Both the position numbers and the translations under genes were made by a program. This document shows, in pieces, positions 34,235-43,912 of a stretch of 58,184 nucleotides of DNA. Position 1 is the stretch's first letter. Each line of letters starts with the position of its first letter. Origin of the DNA: Fuerstiella sp. (lineage in GTDB: Bacteria > Planctomycetota > Planctomycetia > Planctomycetales > Planctomycetaceae); NCBI GenBank assembly GCA_022447185.1, contig JAKVAY010000005.1, forward strand, positions 24,090-82,273, given 5' to 3'. The notes beneath the pieces were generated by a model that was given only the letters and a program-made list of their open reading frames with translations, was not told the DNA's origin and ran no database searches.

Positions 34235-36631
34235 ATGAGATTTGAATGGCTGACACACCTGCTGAGTATTCAATGGCGGGTCTCGTTACCACTATTCTGT
34301 CTGTTTGGATTGAGTCAGGCTGAATCCGGCACCACGGATGAAGCGGGCCTCGACTTCTACGAACGGCGTATCCGGCCGGTACTTGTAAAACATTGTTACG
34401 AGTGCCACTCTGCCAATGCAAAGAGCATTCAGGCCGGACTTCGACTCGATTCAACAAGTGCCATACGAGTCGGCGGCGATTCAGGACCCGTTATTGACCC
34501 AGGCCGACCCAATCAGAGTCTGCTTGTTGACGCTGTTTCTTATTCCGGTGACGTCAGCGATATGCCTCCCTCTGGAAAGCTGCCGAAGCGACTTGTCGAA
34601 GATATTCGCAAATGGATCGCGATGGGAGCGCCGCTTCCGGATGATGATTCGCCCCATGGCCCGCAACCCAGGAAATCTGTGCCCATTGAACAGGGACGCA
34701 CGTTTTGGTCATTTCAGCCTCTGAAAGTTCAGAAGCTTCCCGATGTCACCATGCGGAACTGGCCAGAGCGACCACTCGACCGATTTGTACTGCGAAAGCT
34801 GGAAGATCACGGGTTTCAGCCTGCTTCGTCGGCAAAGCGACGGACGTACATTCGGCGCGTCAGCTTCGACCTGATCGGCCTGCCTCCCACGCTGGAAGAG
34901 ATCAACCGATTTGTGTCGGACAGAAGCGAAAACGCATTCGAACGACTCATTGACCGTTTGCTGGCTTCACCTCACTACGGAGAACGCTGGAGCCGACACT
35001 GGCTCGACGTTGCGAGATATGCCGAAGACAATCCCACCAGCGAAGACACCTGCAGGCCACCGCTCTACCCATGGCCCTATCGTGACTGGGTGATTCGGTC
35101 GCTCAATGATGACACAAGCTACGACGAATTTGTGCGACGGCAACTCGCAGCGGATCTGATGAGTGAACTCGCGCCGGCTCAGGTCGCCGCAACCGGTTTT
35201 CTGGGTATTTCGCCGGTCTATCACAAGGAACCAAGGTTATCGGCACAGGTCATCTCCGTTATCGCTGCTGACGAATGGGACGAACGACTGGACACGGTCA
35301 CACGTGGCCTGCTGGGACTCACAGTGGCCTGCGCCCGCTGTCACGATCACAAATTCGATCCGATTCGCATGGAAGACTATTATGCATTAGCGGGGGTTAT
35401 GGCCAGCACACAGCTGGTCGAATGGCCACTTGTTGAAACCAGTCTCGCTGAGGCAACAGCACTGACACAGACACGAGAAGCGATCGTCGACTATGAACAG
35501 CGTGTCAATTACGCTGAACAAATGCAGACGGCTGCTCAAATTGAACAGCGGCCTGGCGAGGTCTACGAAATGCTCGTCCAAAAGCATCAGGAAACACTGG
35601 ACGCACTGAAGCAGCGTGCGCTTTTCACGGGACCCATTGCCAACGCCGTGCGCGATGCAGGTGTGTGGGTCGATGGCCGGGATCCCGACTGGACGGTGAT
35701 GGAGTATCGCGCCGGCGAGCCACGGGATCTGCCCATCTTCATTCGCGGAAATCCGAACAATCACGGCAAGGTTGTTCGTCGGCGATTCATCGAAGTGCTT
35801 TCCAACGACCCTCCCAGACCGTTCCACCAGGGCAGCGGACGCCTGGAACTGGCAGACGCTGTCTTCACAGACGCACAAGCATTAGCCGCGCGAGTGATTG
35901 TCAATCGGATCTGGGGGTGGCACTGCGGTCAGCCATTGGTCCGCACTCCCAGCAACTTCGGTGCGCAGGGCGACCGCCCTTCGCATCCCAAACTGCTGGA
36001 CAACCTGGCTCGACGTTTTGTTGCTCATGACTGGTCATTAAAATGGCTGCACCGCGAGATTTTGCTCTCAGCCACATATCGCCAGGGATCACGAGGTCAT
36101 AATGAAACAAAGGGACAGACAGCCGACCCGGAAAACCGCCTGCTTTGGAAAATGAACCGATTGCGGCTGGATCCTGAGGTTTGGCGGGACGCCGTGCTTG
36201 CGGTCTGTGGTCGTCTTGATCCTGCAATGTTCGGCAAATCAGAAAATCTCGACGAGTACGATAACCGCCGACGCACGATTTACGGCAGAGTAAGCCGCCA
36301 AACAAACTCTTCCGTTTTACAATTGTTCGATTTCCCTGATGGAAAACGACATGTCGATCGACGCATACTGACCACCACGCCGGTCCAGCAGCTTTATTTC
36401 CTGAACAGTCCGTTTCTGCTCCAGCACTCCGCGCTGCTGTCTGAAAACTGTGACCATGCGACCTCCGCTGCAGTGCAACAACTATTCCTGACAATTCTGC
36501 TGCGCCGGCCGGATGGTGATGAGCTGGAAAACGTGGAAAACCTTTTGGATTCAGCCTCCTCGCGTCAAACCGGATTACAATTGCTTGCCCATTCTCTATT
36601 GGCCAGCAACGAATTTCTGTTCGTGGATTAG
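34235..36631 (+). CDS. PSCyt1/DUF1549/DUF1553 planctomycete cytochrome protein (copy 2)
   Basis: A 798-residue paralogue of the protein at 8424. It has a signal peptide (about 1-30) and a PSCyt1 haem motif CYECH at 54-58. DUF1549 follows (RPLDRFVLRKLEDHGF and FDLIGLPPTLEEINRF), then a second CxxCH, CARCH, near 366-370. DUF1553 occupies the C-terminal half (ALAARVIVNRIWGWHCGQPL). Conservation of the second motif in both copies argues that it is functional, perhaps a second haem or a metal site. The stop is two bases before the ATG of the DUF1501 gene, so translation is probably coupled. The ATG at 34235 is preferred to a TTG at 34220. Confidence 0.92.
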   Translation: MRFEWLTHLLSIQWRVSLPLFCLFGLSQAESGTTDEAGLDFYERRIRPVLVKHCYECHSANAKSIQAGLRLDSTSAIRVGGDSGPVIDPGRPNQSLLVDAVSYSGDVSDMPPSGKLPKRLVEDIRKWIAMGAPLPDDDSPHGPQPRKSVPIEQGRTFWSFQPLKVQKLPDVTMRNWPERPLDRFVLRKLEDHGFQPASSAKRRTYIRRVSFDLIGLPPTLEEINRFVSDRSENAFERLIDRLLASPHYGERWSRHWLDVARYAEDNPTSEDTCRPPLYPWPYRDWVIRSLNDDTSYDEFVRRQLAADLMSELAPAQVAATGFLGISPVYHKEPRLSAQVISVIAADEWDERLDTVTRGLLGLTVACARCHDHKFDPIRMEDYYALAGVMASTQLVEWPLVETSLAEATALTQTREAIVDYEQRVNYAEQMQTAAQIEQRPGEVYEMLVQKHQETLDALKQRALFTGPIANAVRDAGVWVDGRDPDWTVMEYRAGEPRDLPIFIRGNPNNHGKVVRRRFIEVLSNDPPRPFHQGSGRLELADAVFTDAQALAARVIVNRIWGWHCGQPLVRTPSNFGAQGDRPSHPKLLDNLARRFVAHDWSLKWLHREILLSATYRQGSRGHNETKGQTADPENRLLWKMNRLRLDPEVWRDAVLAVCGRLDPAMFGKSENLDEYDNRRRTIYGRVSRQTNSSVLQLFDFPDGKRHVDRRILTTTPVQQLYFLNSPFLLQHSALLSENCDHATSAAVQQLFLTILLRRPDGDELENVENLLDSASSRQTGLQLLAHSLLASNEFLFVD

Positions 36632-36633
36632 CA

Positions 36634-38004
36634 ATGGCAGTTTTACCTGATACTCCGACCTATGGTACACGGCGGGAGGCGCTGCGTTCACTTGGTGCAG
36701 GAATCAGCAGTGTGGCTCTGGCCGATTTGTTGTTTACGAACCAGGCATCGGGAAGCATTGCCCCGATGCAGCACTTCGTCCCCCGCGCCAAACACGTCAT
36801 TTTTCTCTTTATGAGGGGTGGCCCGTCACACCTCGATCTGCTGGATCCAAAACCACTGATTAAAACATATGCCGGCCAGCGGCCGGAGAGCGTCAAGCTG
36901 CGAACCGAGCGAGTGACCCGAGGACTCATGCCCTCACCATTTAAGTTTCGCCGGTACGGTCAGTCCGGTACGGAAGTCAGCGACTTGTTCCCGAATATTG
37001 GCCAGTGCGTCGATGACATCTGCGTACTTCGGTCGGTTGTGGGTGGCAATCCAAATCACGCTCCGGCAGGGAACTGGATGTTCTCCGGCAGAATCGATCA
37101 GATTCATCCGACACTTGGCGCCTGGATGTCGCACGGTCTGGGAACAGAGAACAGGAATCTGCCTGGCTTCGTATCATTGAGAAAGGTCGCAACCCCGTCG
37201 CGATACGTTCGGCACGGATACCTCCCCGGCGAGCACCAGGCGACACCGATCGATGTCTCACAGGATACCCCTGACCAAATGATCGCACACCTGCAAAACT
37301 CGAAGCTGGCTCCGGCAGATCAACATCACCAGTTTGATTTTTTGCAGCAGTTGAACCGAAAGCATCAGGCCGGTCGTGGCAACGACGCCGTGCTTGAAGC
37401 CCGAATCCGGTCGATGGAGACAGGATTTCGGATGCAGTTTACAGCCGGTGAAGCCTGCGATCTAAACCTCGAGACACAATCGTTACGGCAGTCGTATGGT
37501 GAAGGCTGGTTCGCAGACGGCTGTTTGCTCGCAAGAAGGCTCGTCGAACGTGGCGTTCGCTACGTCCAGCTCGAAATCAATCAGTGGGATCATCATAGCG
37601 ACATCAACCGTAAGATTCGTGAGGCCACTCGGGAAGTCGATCAGCCGATCGCAGCGTTGCTGAAAGATCTGAAACAGCGAGGTTTGCTCGATGAAACACT
37701 CGTCGTGTGGGGTGGTGAGTTTGGCAGAACGCCCGTTTCGGAAAACGGAAACGGCCGCGACCACAACCATTACGGTTTCTCAATGTGGATGGCCGGAGGT
37801 GGAATACGCGGCGGTATGACCTACGGTGCAACGGACGACTTCGGCTTCAAAGCCGTGAAAAACATCGTCACCGTCCACGACCTGCACGCAACGATTCTCT
37901 ATCTGCTCGGACTGGACCATGAGCGACTGACCTACCGATACTCCGGCCGTGATTTCCGTCTCACAGATATTCACGGAAACGTCGTGGAGGACATCATCGC
38001 TTAG
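36634..38004 (+). CDS. DUF1501 Tat-exported protein (copy 2)
   Basis: A 456-residue DUF1501 protein with a Tat-like leader (TRREALRSLGAGISSVAL). Family landmarks are HVIFLFMRGGPSHLDLLDPK, VSDLFPNIGQCVDDICVLRS, HHSDINRKIREATREVDQPI, VVWGGEFGRTPVSE and HDLHATILYLLGLDHERLTYR. The sulfatase/phosphatase-like fold with conserved His and Asp suggests a metal-dependent hydrolase, substrate unknown. It starts two bases after the PSCyt gene and ends 35 bases before a perfect palindrome that may end the transcript. It parallels the PSCyt-DUF1501 pair at 8424-12452. Confidence 0.92.
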   Translation: MAVLPDTPTYGTRREALRSLGAGISSVALADLLFTNQASGSIAPMQHFVPRAKHVIFLFMRGGPSHLDLLDPKPLIKTYAGQRPESVKLRTERVTRGLMPSPFKFRRYGQSGTEVSDLFPNIGQCVDDICVLRSVVGGNPNHAPAGNWMFSGRIDQIHPTLGAWMSHGLGTENRNLPGFVSLRKVATPSRYVRHGYLPGEHQATPIDVSQDTPDQMIAHLQNSKLAPADQHHQFDFLQQLNRKHQAGRGNDAVLEARIRSMETGFRMQFTAGEACDLNLETQSLRQSYGEGWFADGCLLARRLVERGVRYVQLEINQWDHHSDINRKIREATREVDQPIAALLKDLKQRGLLDETLVVWGGEFGRTPVSENGNGRDHNHYGFSMWMAGGGIRGGMTYGATDDFGFKAVKNIVTVHDLHATILYLLGLDHERLTYRYSGRDFRLTDIHGNVVEDIIA

Positions 38005-38038
38005 CTGGAAATACTCATGACTGATCGAAGAATAAGAA

Positions 38039-38057
38039 GACTGACTCCGAGTCAGTC
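38039..38057. terminator. Perfect 19-base palindrome after DUF1501 copy 2
   Basis: GACTGACTC, one base, GAGTCAGTC. It lies 35 bases after the DUF1501 stop and faces the end of the convergent rhodanese gene. As RNA it can form a hairpin with a small loop; as DNA it could also be a protein-binding site. There is no T-tract on the plus strand. Confidence 0.4.
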
Positions 38058-38250
38058 GCATCGATGAAAACAAGGGCCACGCCCACGAACAGATCGCGGC
38101 CGTGTAGTTCGTTGTCAATTCACTCGTTGCAGGGAAACAAAACGACCGTCGGTACCGACCTGTTATGTATCCCGAACGTCTCTATATAACGGGGCGGACA
38201 TTTGCGGGGAGCGACGGGAAGCACATGCCACCACAAGGCTATCTGTACAT

Positions 38251-38580
38251 TCAATACCGCGGCAGACTGGTATCGATTTCCTGAGCCCAAACGTCGATTC
38301 CGCCGGTCATATTGAACACGCTGCTGAATCCCTGCTGCCGGAGCCACAACGCAACCTGCAGACTTCGACCACCATGGTGACAATGCACGATCACATCGCT
38401 GCTACGATGATCTTCCAGCTCACCAACTCGGTCCTGCAGTTCGCTCATGGGCAGCAACACAGCCCCCTGAATATGAACATGGTCCCACTCATTTTGTTCA
38501 CGGCAATCCAGCAGCAGAAAATTATCGGCCGAGTCAAATCTGGTTTTGACGCTTCGGCAGTCGATTTCAATTGATGACAT
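38251..38580 (-). CDS. Rhodanese-like sulfurtransferase, single domain
   Basis: A 109-residue single rhodanese domain. The active-site loop CHHGGRS (Cys67 to Ser73) has the length typical of single-domain rhodaneses such as GlpE/YgaP, and the DCREQNEW motif near residue 25 is the conserved N-terminal CH2A-like strand. Such proteins carry sulfur as a persulfide on the cysteine in the cytosol. The ATG at 38580 was chosen; an upstream in-frame GTG at 38586 is possible. The gene is alone, convergent to DUF1501 copy 2. Confidence 0.9.
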   Translation of the reverse strand: MSSIEIDCRSVKTRFDSADNFLLLDCREQNEWDHVHIQGAVLLPMSELQDRVGELEDHRSSDVIVHCHHGGRSLQVALWLRQQGFSSVFNMTGGIDVWAQEIDTSLPRY

Positions 38581-39200
38581 GATCACAATCCGGGGGTGTA
38601 CCGTCGAAACTTAACGGAATCGTTTGGCGATGTGACGCAGAATCCCGAAACCCATTCCAGGTTACAGATCGTATCAGCCCCACTGCACACAATCGACTCG
38701 ATCTGCATAAAGAAACTGCAGGATCGAGGCCAGGCCACTTTCCGGTACACACAAGCTGTGTCATGCGTCGCTTCAGGCTGCAATGTTTCCGAGGCGGGAG
38801 AGTACGCCGGGTTTCCGGCATGTACTCAGTTGGTCCGACTCGGCCTTGTCGATCTGTTCCTGCGTCGCCTCGCATGGTCGTCTGTTGCGATTTGCACTTC
38901 CGGCCCGGTATGACTGTTCCGCTGCATCTCATTTTCACTGTGAAGTCGGCAATTCTCTGCTCATAATTGCAGCAGGATCTTCCTGCAATTGCCCAACGAG
39001 ACGCACCTGATGGTCAGAGTTCTTCTGGTCGGTGCATTCTTCTGTCCACGTTTCAATGATTTCATGATTAACAGGCACTACCATGCAGCAGATGTATTCG
39101 GCCTGCCGGTCCTGCGCATTGTTGGCAAACCGGAATAGAGGTATAAGCAGCCCCAAGCGCTGAACCGTCAGGATCTGGGTACGGTATAAGAAAGAGAGCA
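38581..39200. other. Intergenic region before ftsY, no convincing gene
   Basis: This gap of about 620 bases lies between the rhodanese gene and ftsY, which are divergent. Frames of 60-120 codons on both strands show no recognised domains or ribosome-binding sites. The last bases before ftsY, AAGAAAGAGAG, serve as its ribosome-binding site. A signal recognition particle RNA was looked for by its conserved loop and not seen. Confidence 0.45.
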
Positions 39201-40142
39201 ATGGGACTGTTTGACCGGCTTAAGACCGGGTTGAAAAAAACCAAAGATATTCTGCGGACCGACGTTCGCGATCTGTTTCGTGCCGGCAATATTCTGGACG
39301 ATGAACTGCTGCAGGACTTTGAAGGACGTCTGATTCGAACCGATATGGGCGTTCAGGCAACTGACAGAATTGTATCTCGGCTACGTGAAGATCATGGTGG
39401 TCGGATAGTGGATGTCGACGCTATCTGGACCACGATTCGCGGTGAACTCGTCAATCTGCTCAAAGGCGACAACGCTGTCAAATGGGATCTGGACAATCCA
39501 CTTTCACCGCTTGCAAAGGCAGAGTCCGGTCCGACGGTCATCCTGGTGGCAGGTGTGAATGGCGCTGGCAAGACGACATCGATCGCCAAGATCTCCAATT
39601 TGCTGCAAAAACAGGGACACCGGGTCGTACTGGCGGCGGCAGATACCTTTCGAGCAGCTGCCGTGGAACAGCTGGCAATGTGGAGTGAAAGACTGGGGTG
39701 TGACATCGTCCGCAAAGAACGTGGAGCCGATCCGGCAGCTGTCGCGTGGGAAGGAGCAACAAAGGCAGTCGAAACCCAGGCGGACTACCTCATCGTGGAT
39801 ACGGCCGGACGGCTGCAGACTCAGAAGAATCTGATGGACGAGCTCCACAAGATCCGCCGAGTCATTCAGAAGGTGATACCGGAAGCTCCCCATGAAAGTC
39901 TGCTCGTACTGGACGCAACCACCGGTCAAAACGGACTCAGCCAGGCTCGCAGTTTTTCAGAAGCTGTGGAATGTACCGGACTTATTCTGGCCAAACTGGA
40001 TGGAACAGCTCGAGGTGGGGTCACGGTTGCAATTCGTCAGGACATGGGTATTCCGGTCAAGTACATTGGTGTTGGCGAACAGATTGATGACCTGGAACTC
40101 TTTGACGCTGACGGATTTGTTGAAGCCTTGTTCGCCGCATAG
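39201..40142 (+). CDS. ftsY: Signal recognition particle receptor FtsY
   Basis: A 313-residue FtsY with NG domain only: the long acidic A domain of E. coli FtsY is absent, as in many bacteria. G1 (GVNGAGKTT, about 118-126), DTFRAAAVEQL (about 147), G3 DTAGRLQTQ (about 200), and the TKLDGTARGG-type motif (here AKLDGTARGG) identify the SRP-GTPase family; the plain length and the DTFRAAAVEQLAMW box separate it from Ffh, which would have a methionine-rich M domain. FtsY docks ribosome-SRP complexes at the membrane. GTP-binding residues are intact. It is convergent with the helicase gene, with seven bases between stops. Confidence 0.95.
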   Translation: MGLFDRLKTGLKKTKDILRTDVRDLFRAGNILDDELLQDFEGRLIRTDMGVQATDRIVSRLREDHGGRIVDVDAIWTTIRGELVNLLKGDNAVKWDLDNPLSPLAKAESGPTVILVAGVNGAGKTTSIAKISNLLQKQGHRVVLAAADTFRAAAVEQLAMWSERLGCDIVRKERGADPAAVAWEGATKAVETQADYLIVDTAGRLQTQKNLMDELHKIRRVIQKVIPEAPHESLLVLDATTGQNGLSQARSFSEAVECTGLILAKLDGTARGGVTVAIRQDMGIPVKYIGVGEQIDDLELFDADGFVEALFAA

Positions 40143-40149
40143 TGCGGAG

Positions 40150-42246
40150 CTACTTCGACCAGAGCTTTGAGATATTCTGACGAATCTCAGAAGTGTCTCC
40201 AGTGATCAATCTGTCAGAATTTTTAAGATCAAGTTCCGATAACGCACCATGGGACTCCAGTTCAAACGCGTCCTGAATTCGGGCTGGAAGGAAACGAGTG
40301 ATTCGGGACATGGAACCGAGGTCGCTCCGACGCCGATGATGGAAGTAATAGCGTTCCGGGCGGCAGACGATCAGATTATTTTTTGCTCGCGTCATTGCCA
40401 CATAGAACAAACGTCGCTCTTCTTCGATCTCTTCGGGTGAATCCGTCGCCATATCGGACGGAATATTGCCATCTGCCGCGTGAATCACATACACCGTATC
40501 CCATTCGAGCCCCTTTGCTGAATGGATGGTGCTCAGAATCAAATAGTCCTCATCGAGCGCTGGATCGACAGCAAGATCCTGTGTCGACGCGGGAGGATCC
40601 AGCGTCATTTCCGACAGAAACTCCCTGCGTGTTTTGTATCGCGCTGCGATGACCTCCAATTGCCTGATGTCGTTAATCCGAGCCTTCGCATTGTCATATC
40701 GAGCTTCAACCAACGGACTGTAAAAGGCCCTAATCTGGTGGAGGTCGGTCGCCGGACCAGCATCAGCCGAGTGAGAACGCCCAGCGACGCTCAGCAGCAA
40801 TTCAACGAATATCGGCCAGTCGTTTTGCAGCACCGACGGTGGTTTCCAGTCCAGCCAGGCATCAAACCGACCGCCCGTTTCTCTCAACCGATTGACAAGG
40901 TTGCCGGCTTTGGACTGTCCGATACCTGGCAGCAACAGCAGAATTCGAAACCCGGCCACTGCATCGAATGGGTTCTCTGCCAGTCGAAGGAACGACATGA
41001 CGTCTTTGACATGAGCCGTTTCGAGGAACCGCAGCCCCCCGTATTTTTTGAACGGGATATTTCGGCGACTCAGTTCTGCTTCGAGTGACATACTGTGATG
41101 GGAGGCCCGAAACAAAACCGCCTGGCTCCTGAGTGCTGCACCTTGTTCTCTTTGTTCGAGAATGCGATCAATCAGAAATTCACTCTGGGCGTCTTCGTCA
41201 GCACACGTTGCCAGTACGGGCGCCGCCCCATCGCCACGGTCCGACCAAAGCTCTTTGTGATGACGCTCCGCAGCCTCGGCGATCACAAGATTGGTGCAGT
41301 TCAGAATTCGTTGTGTACTGCGATAATTCTGTTCAAGGGGCAAGACTGCTGTATCGGGATACTCTTCTGGAAAATCGAGAATATTGCGAATCGTTGCAGC
41401 TCGAAAGGAGTAAATCGACTGCGCGTCATCACCAACCGCCGTGACTCCGCGCCCGTTTGATGACATCTGCTTCAGAATACCGGCCTGCAGCACGTTGGTG
41501 TCCTGGTATTCGTCCACAAGGATGCGATCGAACTTTTTGCTGAGTATCTCGCTGCCGTCGGTGGATGTGGCCAGGGCGTTCCAGAACAACAACAGATCGT
41601 CGAAATCCAGGACGCGTTGCTGTTCCTTGCGTTCAGCAAACTGCGTGAACAGTCGCCCCAGCAACTCTTCGTGTTCGAGACACCAGGGAAAATACTTTCT
41701 GAGGACAACTTCCAGGTTTTGCTGCGTGTTCACACAGCGGCTGTAGATGTCGAGACTCGTCCCCTTCAACGGGAACCGACTGCCGGTTTTTGGCAGATTC
41801 AGTTCGGATCTGACCAGGTTCATCAGGTCTTCGGAATCACTCCGATCAAGAATTGTAAAATCCGGGTGCAGGCCAATGACATGACCAAATTGCCGCAGCA
41901 GTTGAGTGGCAACCGCATGAAATGTTCCACCTCGAATTTGTCGAACATAACTGCGTTCGGTGATCTTTGGATTTGTCCGCGTATCGACATCCAGCTTTAG
42001 CAGAATGCTTTCGACTCTGCGAAGCATTTCCGTGGCAGCTCGGCGGGTGAACGTCAAAAGCAGAATCCGCGCAGGATGAATACCCGACATAATTTGCCAG
42101 GCAACGCGATAGGCCAGTGTTGTGGTTTTGCCGGTTCCAGCGCCCGCAACGATCAGCAGTGGAGATTCACCATGAACAACAGCTTTGTACTGCTGTGAAT
42201 TCAGGTGCCGCAGTAATTCGGGTGTTTCCGGGTCTGGCTGCGCCAT
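40150..42246 (-). CDS. UvrD/Rep-type ATP-dependent DNA helicase
   Basis: A 698-residue superfamily 1A helicase. Walker A is AGAGTGKTTT (about 34-43). Walker B/motif II is LVDEYQDTN, motif III contains GDDAQSIYSFR, motif V is STIHSAKGLEWDTVYVIHA and motif VI FYVAMTRAKNNL. All ATPase and strand-separating motifs are intact. UvrD-like helicases displace strands in excision repair and replication restart. The length and layout fit PcrA/UvrD/Rep rather than RecB, and there is no nuclease domain. The ATG at 42246 places LNSQQ twelve residues in, as in relatives; the frame remains open to 42414 with another ATG at 42291. Confidence 0.93.
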   Translation of the reverse strand: MAQPDPETPELLRHLNSQQYKAVVHGESPLLIVAGAGTGKTTTLAYRVAWQIMSGIHPARILLLTFTRRAATEMLRRVESILLKLDVDTRTNPKITERSYVRQIRGGTFHAVATQLLRQFGHVIGLHPDFTILDRSDSEDLMNLVRSELNLPKTGSRFPLKGTSLDIYSRCVNTQQNLEVVLRKYFPWCLEHEELLGRLFTQFAERKEQQRVLDFDDLLLFWNALATSTDGSEILSKKFDRILVDEYQDTNVLQAGILKQMSSNGRGVTAVGDDAQSIYSFRAATIRNILDFPEEYPDTAVLPLEQNYRSTQRILNCTNLVIAEAAERHHKELWSDRGDGAAPVLATCADEDAQSEFLIDRILEQREQGAALRSQAVLFRASHHSMSLEAELSRRNIPFKKYGGLRFLETAHVKDVMSFLRLAENPFDAVAGFRILLLLPGIGQSKAGNLVNRLRETGGRFDAWLDWKPPSVLQNDWPIFVELLLSVAGRSHSADAGPATDLHQIRAFYSPLVEARYDNAKARINDIRQLEVIAARYKTRREFLSEMTLDPPASTQDLAVDPALDEDYLILSTIHSAKGLEWDTVYVIHAADGNIPSDMATDSPEEIEEERRLFYVAMTRAKNNLIVCRPERYYFHHRRRSDLGSMSRITRFLPARIQDAFELESHGALSELDLKNSDRLITGDTSEIRQNISKLWSK

Positions 42247-42565
42247 GAATTCTGATGCGCCCGATGAAGTCTTCTGTATCTGAACCACCATTCTGTCATG
42301 TCTCGCCGTCCGATCCAACCAACATCGCTCAGTCCGGTTTCCGGGCGGAACCGACCCAAAACCGTGATTATTCACAGGTTCTAACACGTTTCTTTCAAAT
42401 GTGTTACGACACATTTATTTTTGAACCCATGTCGCCGAAATTCGGTCCAACGCAGGTGCTCATTGCGTCGTAAAGATATTGCTGTGCCGTCCGGACTTGG
42501 CTACCGACTCCGCCCTGTGCGGAAGCATCCAGTCTCATCATGTGTCCCGCTTCGCTGAATCTCCA
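42247..42565. other. Divergent promoter region between helicase and permease
   Basis: These 319 bases lie between the helicase and permease starts. Both frames continue open into this region without ribosome-binding sites, so either gene could begin further out. No other gene or hairpin is seen. Confidence 0.4.
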
Positions 42566-43543
42566 ATGAATGTTTTCCCGCTCCTTGCTCAGTCAACAAC
42601 TGCCAGTGATGTAAACTGGGTACCTGCATGGCTGATAGCCCTCGGATTCCTCTTTGCGCTGATTGGTTTTGGCTACTGGACCCGAGCCGGTGTCATTGCC
42701 CGCGCCACTACGAAAGAAGCAGTGCGTCAACCACTGTTTTTCCTGTTGCTGATCATTTCCGGGTTCGTTCTCCTGGTGAATACGTTTATCCCGTTCTTCA
42801 CACTCGAAGCAGACGTGAAGATGCTGAAGGAGTGCGGTCTGGCAACACTGTTGATCTCCGGCCTTATGCTGACTGTCTGGACGGCGGGTACATCGATTAC
42901 AAATGAAATCGAAGGCAAGACGGCGATGACGCTGTTGTCAAAGCCGATCAACCGACGGCAGTTTGTTCTGGGCAAGTACATTGGGATTATGCAGAGCGCC
43001 TTGTGGTTACTGGTTCCGCTCGCCATCATTTTTGGAGCTCTGATCTTCTACAAAGTCGGGCACGACCAGCGTGAAATGTCAGAGACAGTTTCCCCCTGGT
43101 TTGAAGACGCGCAGGTCGCAGGCTTCACTATCAAACTGCCACAATCGGAACGAATGGCGGTCGTTACTCAGGTCATTCCGGGAGTGGTCCTGGTGTTCTT
43201 CGAGGTCGCCGTTCTTGGCGCAATCAGCGTGGCCGTTGCTACCCGACTCCCAATCGTGGTCAACCTGGTTGTCTGTTTCGCCATCTTCGTTATCGGCAAT
43301 CTGACTCCCATGATGGTCTCTCAAAGTGAGCTTGTCATTCGGAACGAGGCGGTGACGTTCGTCGCACGTTTGATCGCAACCGCAGTTCCTTCTCTGGATG
43401 CATTCAATGTTTCAGCAGCGGTTGCGACAGAGACTCAGGTACTGCCCTCCTACACTGGCATGGCCCTGATATACTGTGTCGCCTATGTGACCGCGACAAT
43501 TCTGTTTGCATTCATTTTGTTCGAAGACAGGGATCTGGCATAG
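42566..43543 (+). CDS. ABC-2 type transporter permease
   Basis: A 325-residue inner-membrane protein with about six hydrophobic segments. The signature after the second or third segment, TSITNEIEGKTAMTLLSKPI followed by NRRQFVLGKY, is characteristic of ABC-2/NosY-type permeases. No ATP-binding subunit is adjacent, so its partner must be encoded elsewhere. The substrate is unknown. The ATG at 42566 fits the start of the short N-terminal region before the first helix, although no clear ribosome-binding site is seen. Confidence 0.83.
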   Translation: MNVFPLLAQSTTASDVNWVPAWLIALGFLFALIGFGYWTRAGVIARATTKEAVRQPLFFLLLIISGFVLLVNTFIPFFTLEADVKMLKECGLATLLISGLMLTVWTAGTSITNEIEGKTAMTLLSKPINRRQFVLGKYIGIMQSALWLLVPLAIIFGALIFYKVGHDQREMSETVSPWFEDAQVAGFTIKLPQSERMAVVTQVIPGVVLVFFEVAVLGAISVAVATRLPIVVNLVVCFAIFVIGNLTPMMVSQSELVIRNEAVTFVARLIATAVPSLDAFNVSAAVATETQVLPSYTGMALIYCVAYVTATILFAFILFEDRDLA

Positions 43544-43912
43544 TGCCTCTGTCTGTGCCTGTCTTGACGCCTTTTTGCGCTGCAATTCGTCTGTATCCTG
43601 GACGCCCTCTTTCAGCCTGAGTCAGTGTTACGTGTCGGAATTAGGTGCCAAGAAGTGATTCAAGGACCGCCCGGCTGAGTGTCTGATTCATTCACATTCA
43701 GCGACTGCGTCGAACCAGTACGATCGAGCACACTCCGCGAAACGTTCCACAAGTCGCTCCCTGCCCGAGTGAAACACTGGACTAACCGACATCCTTCCGC
43801 ACACGGATTTGTGTCTGGGAACAACAGGGAATCATCCACACCCGACATTGACAGACCGCACTGTTTTTTAATGACCGCCAAACATCGAAACAATATGGGG
43901 ACCGCACCACCT
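43544..43912. other. Intergenic region, nothing recognised
   Basis: These 369 bases lie between convergent genes (permease and hydroxylase). Short frames on both strands are cysteine- or serine-rich without recognisable motifs. No terminator hairpin was identified. Confidence 0.4.
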
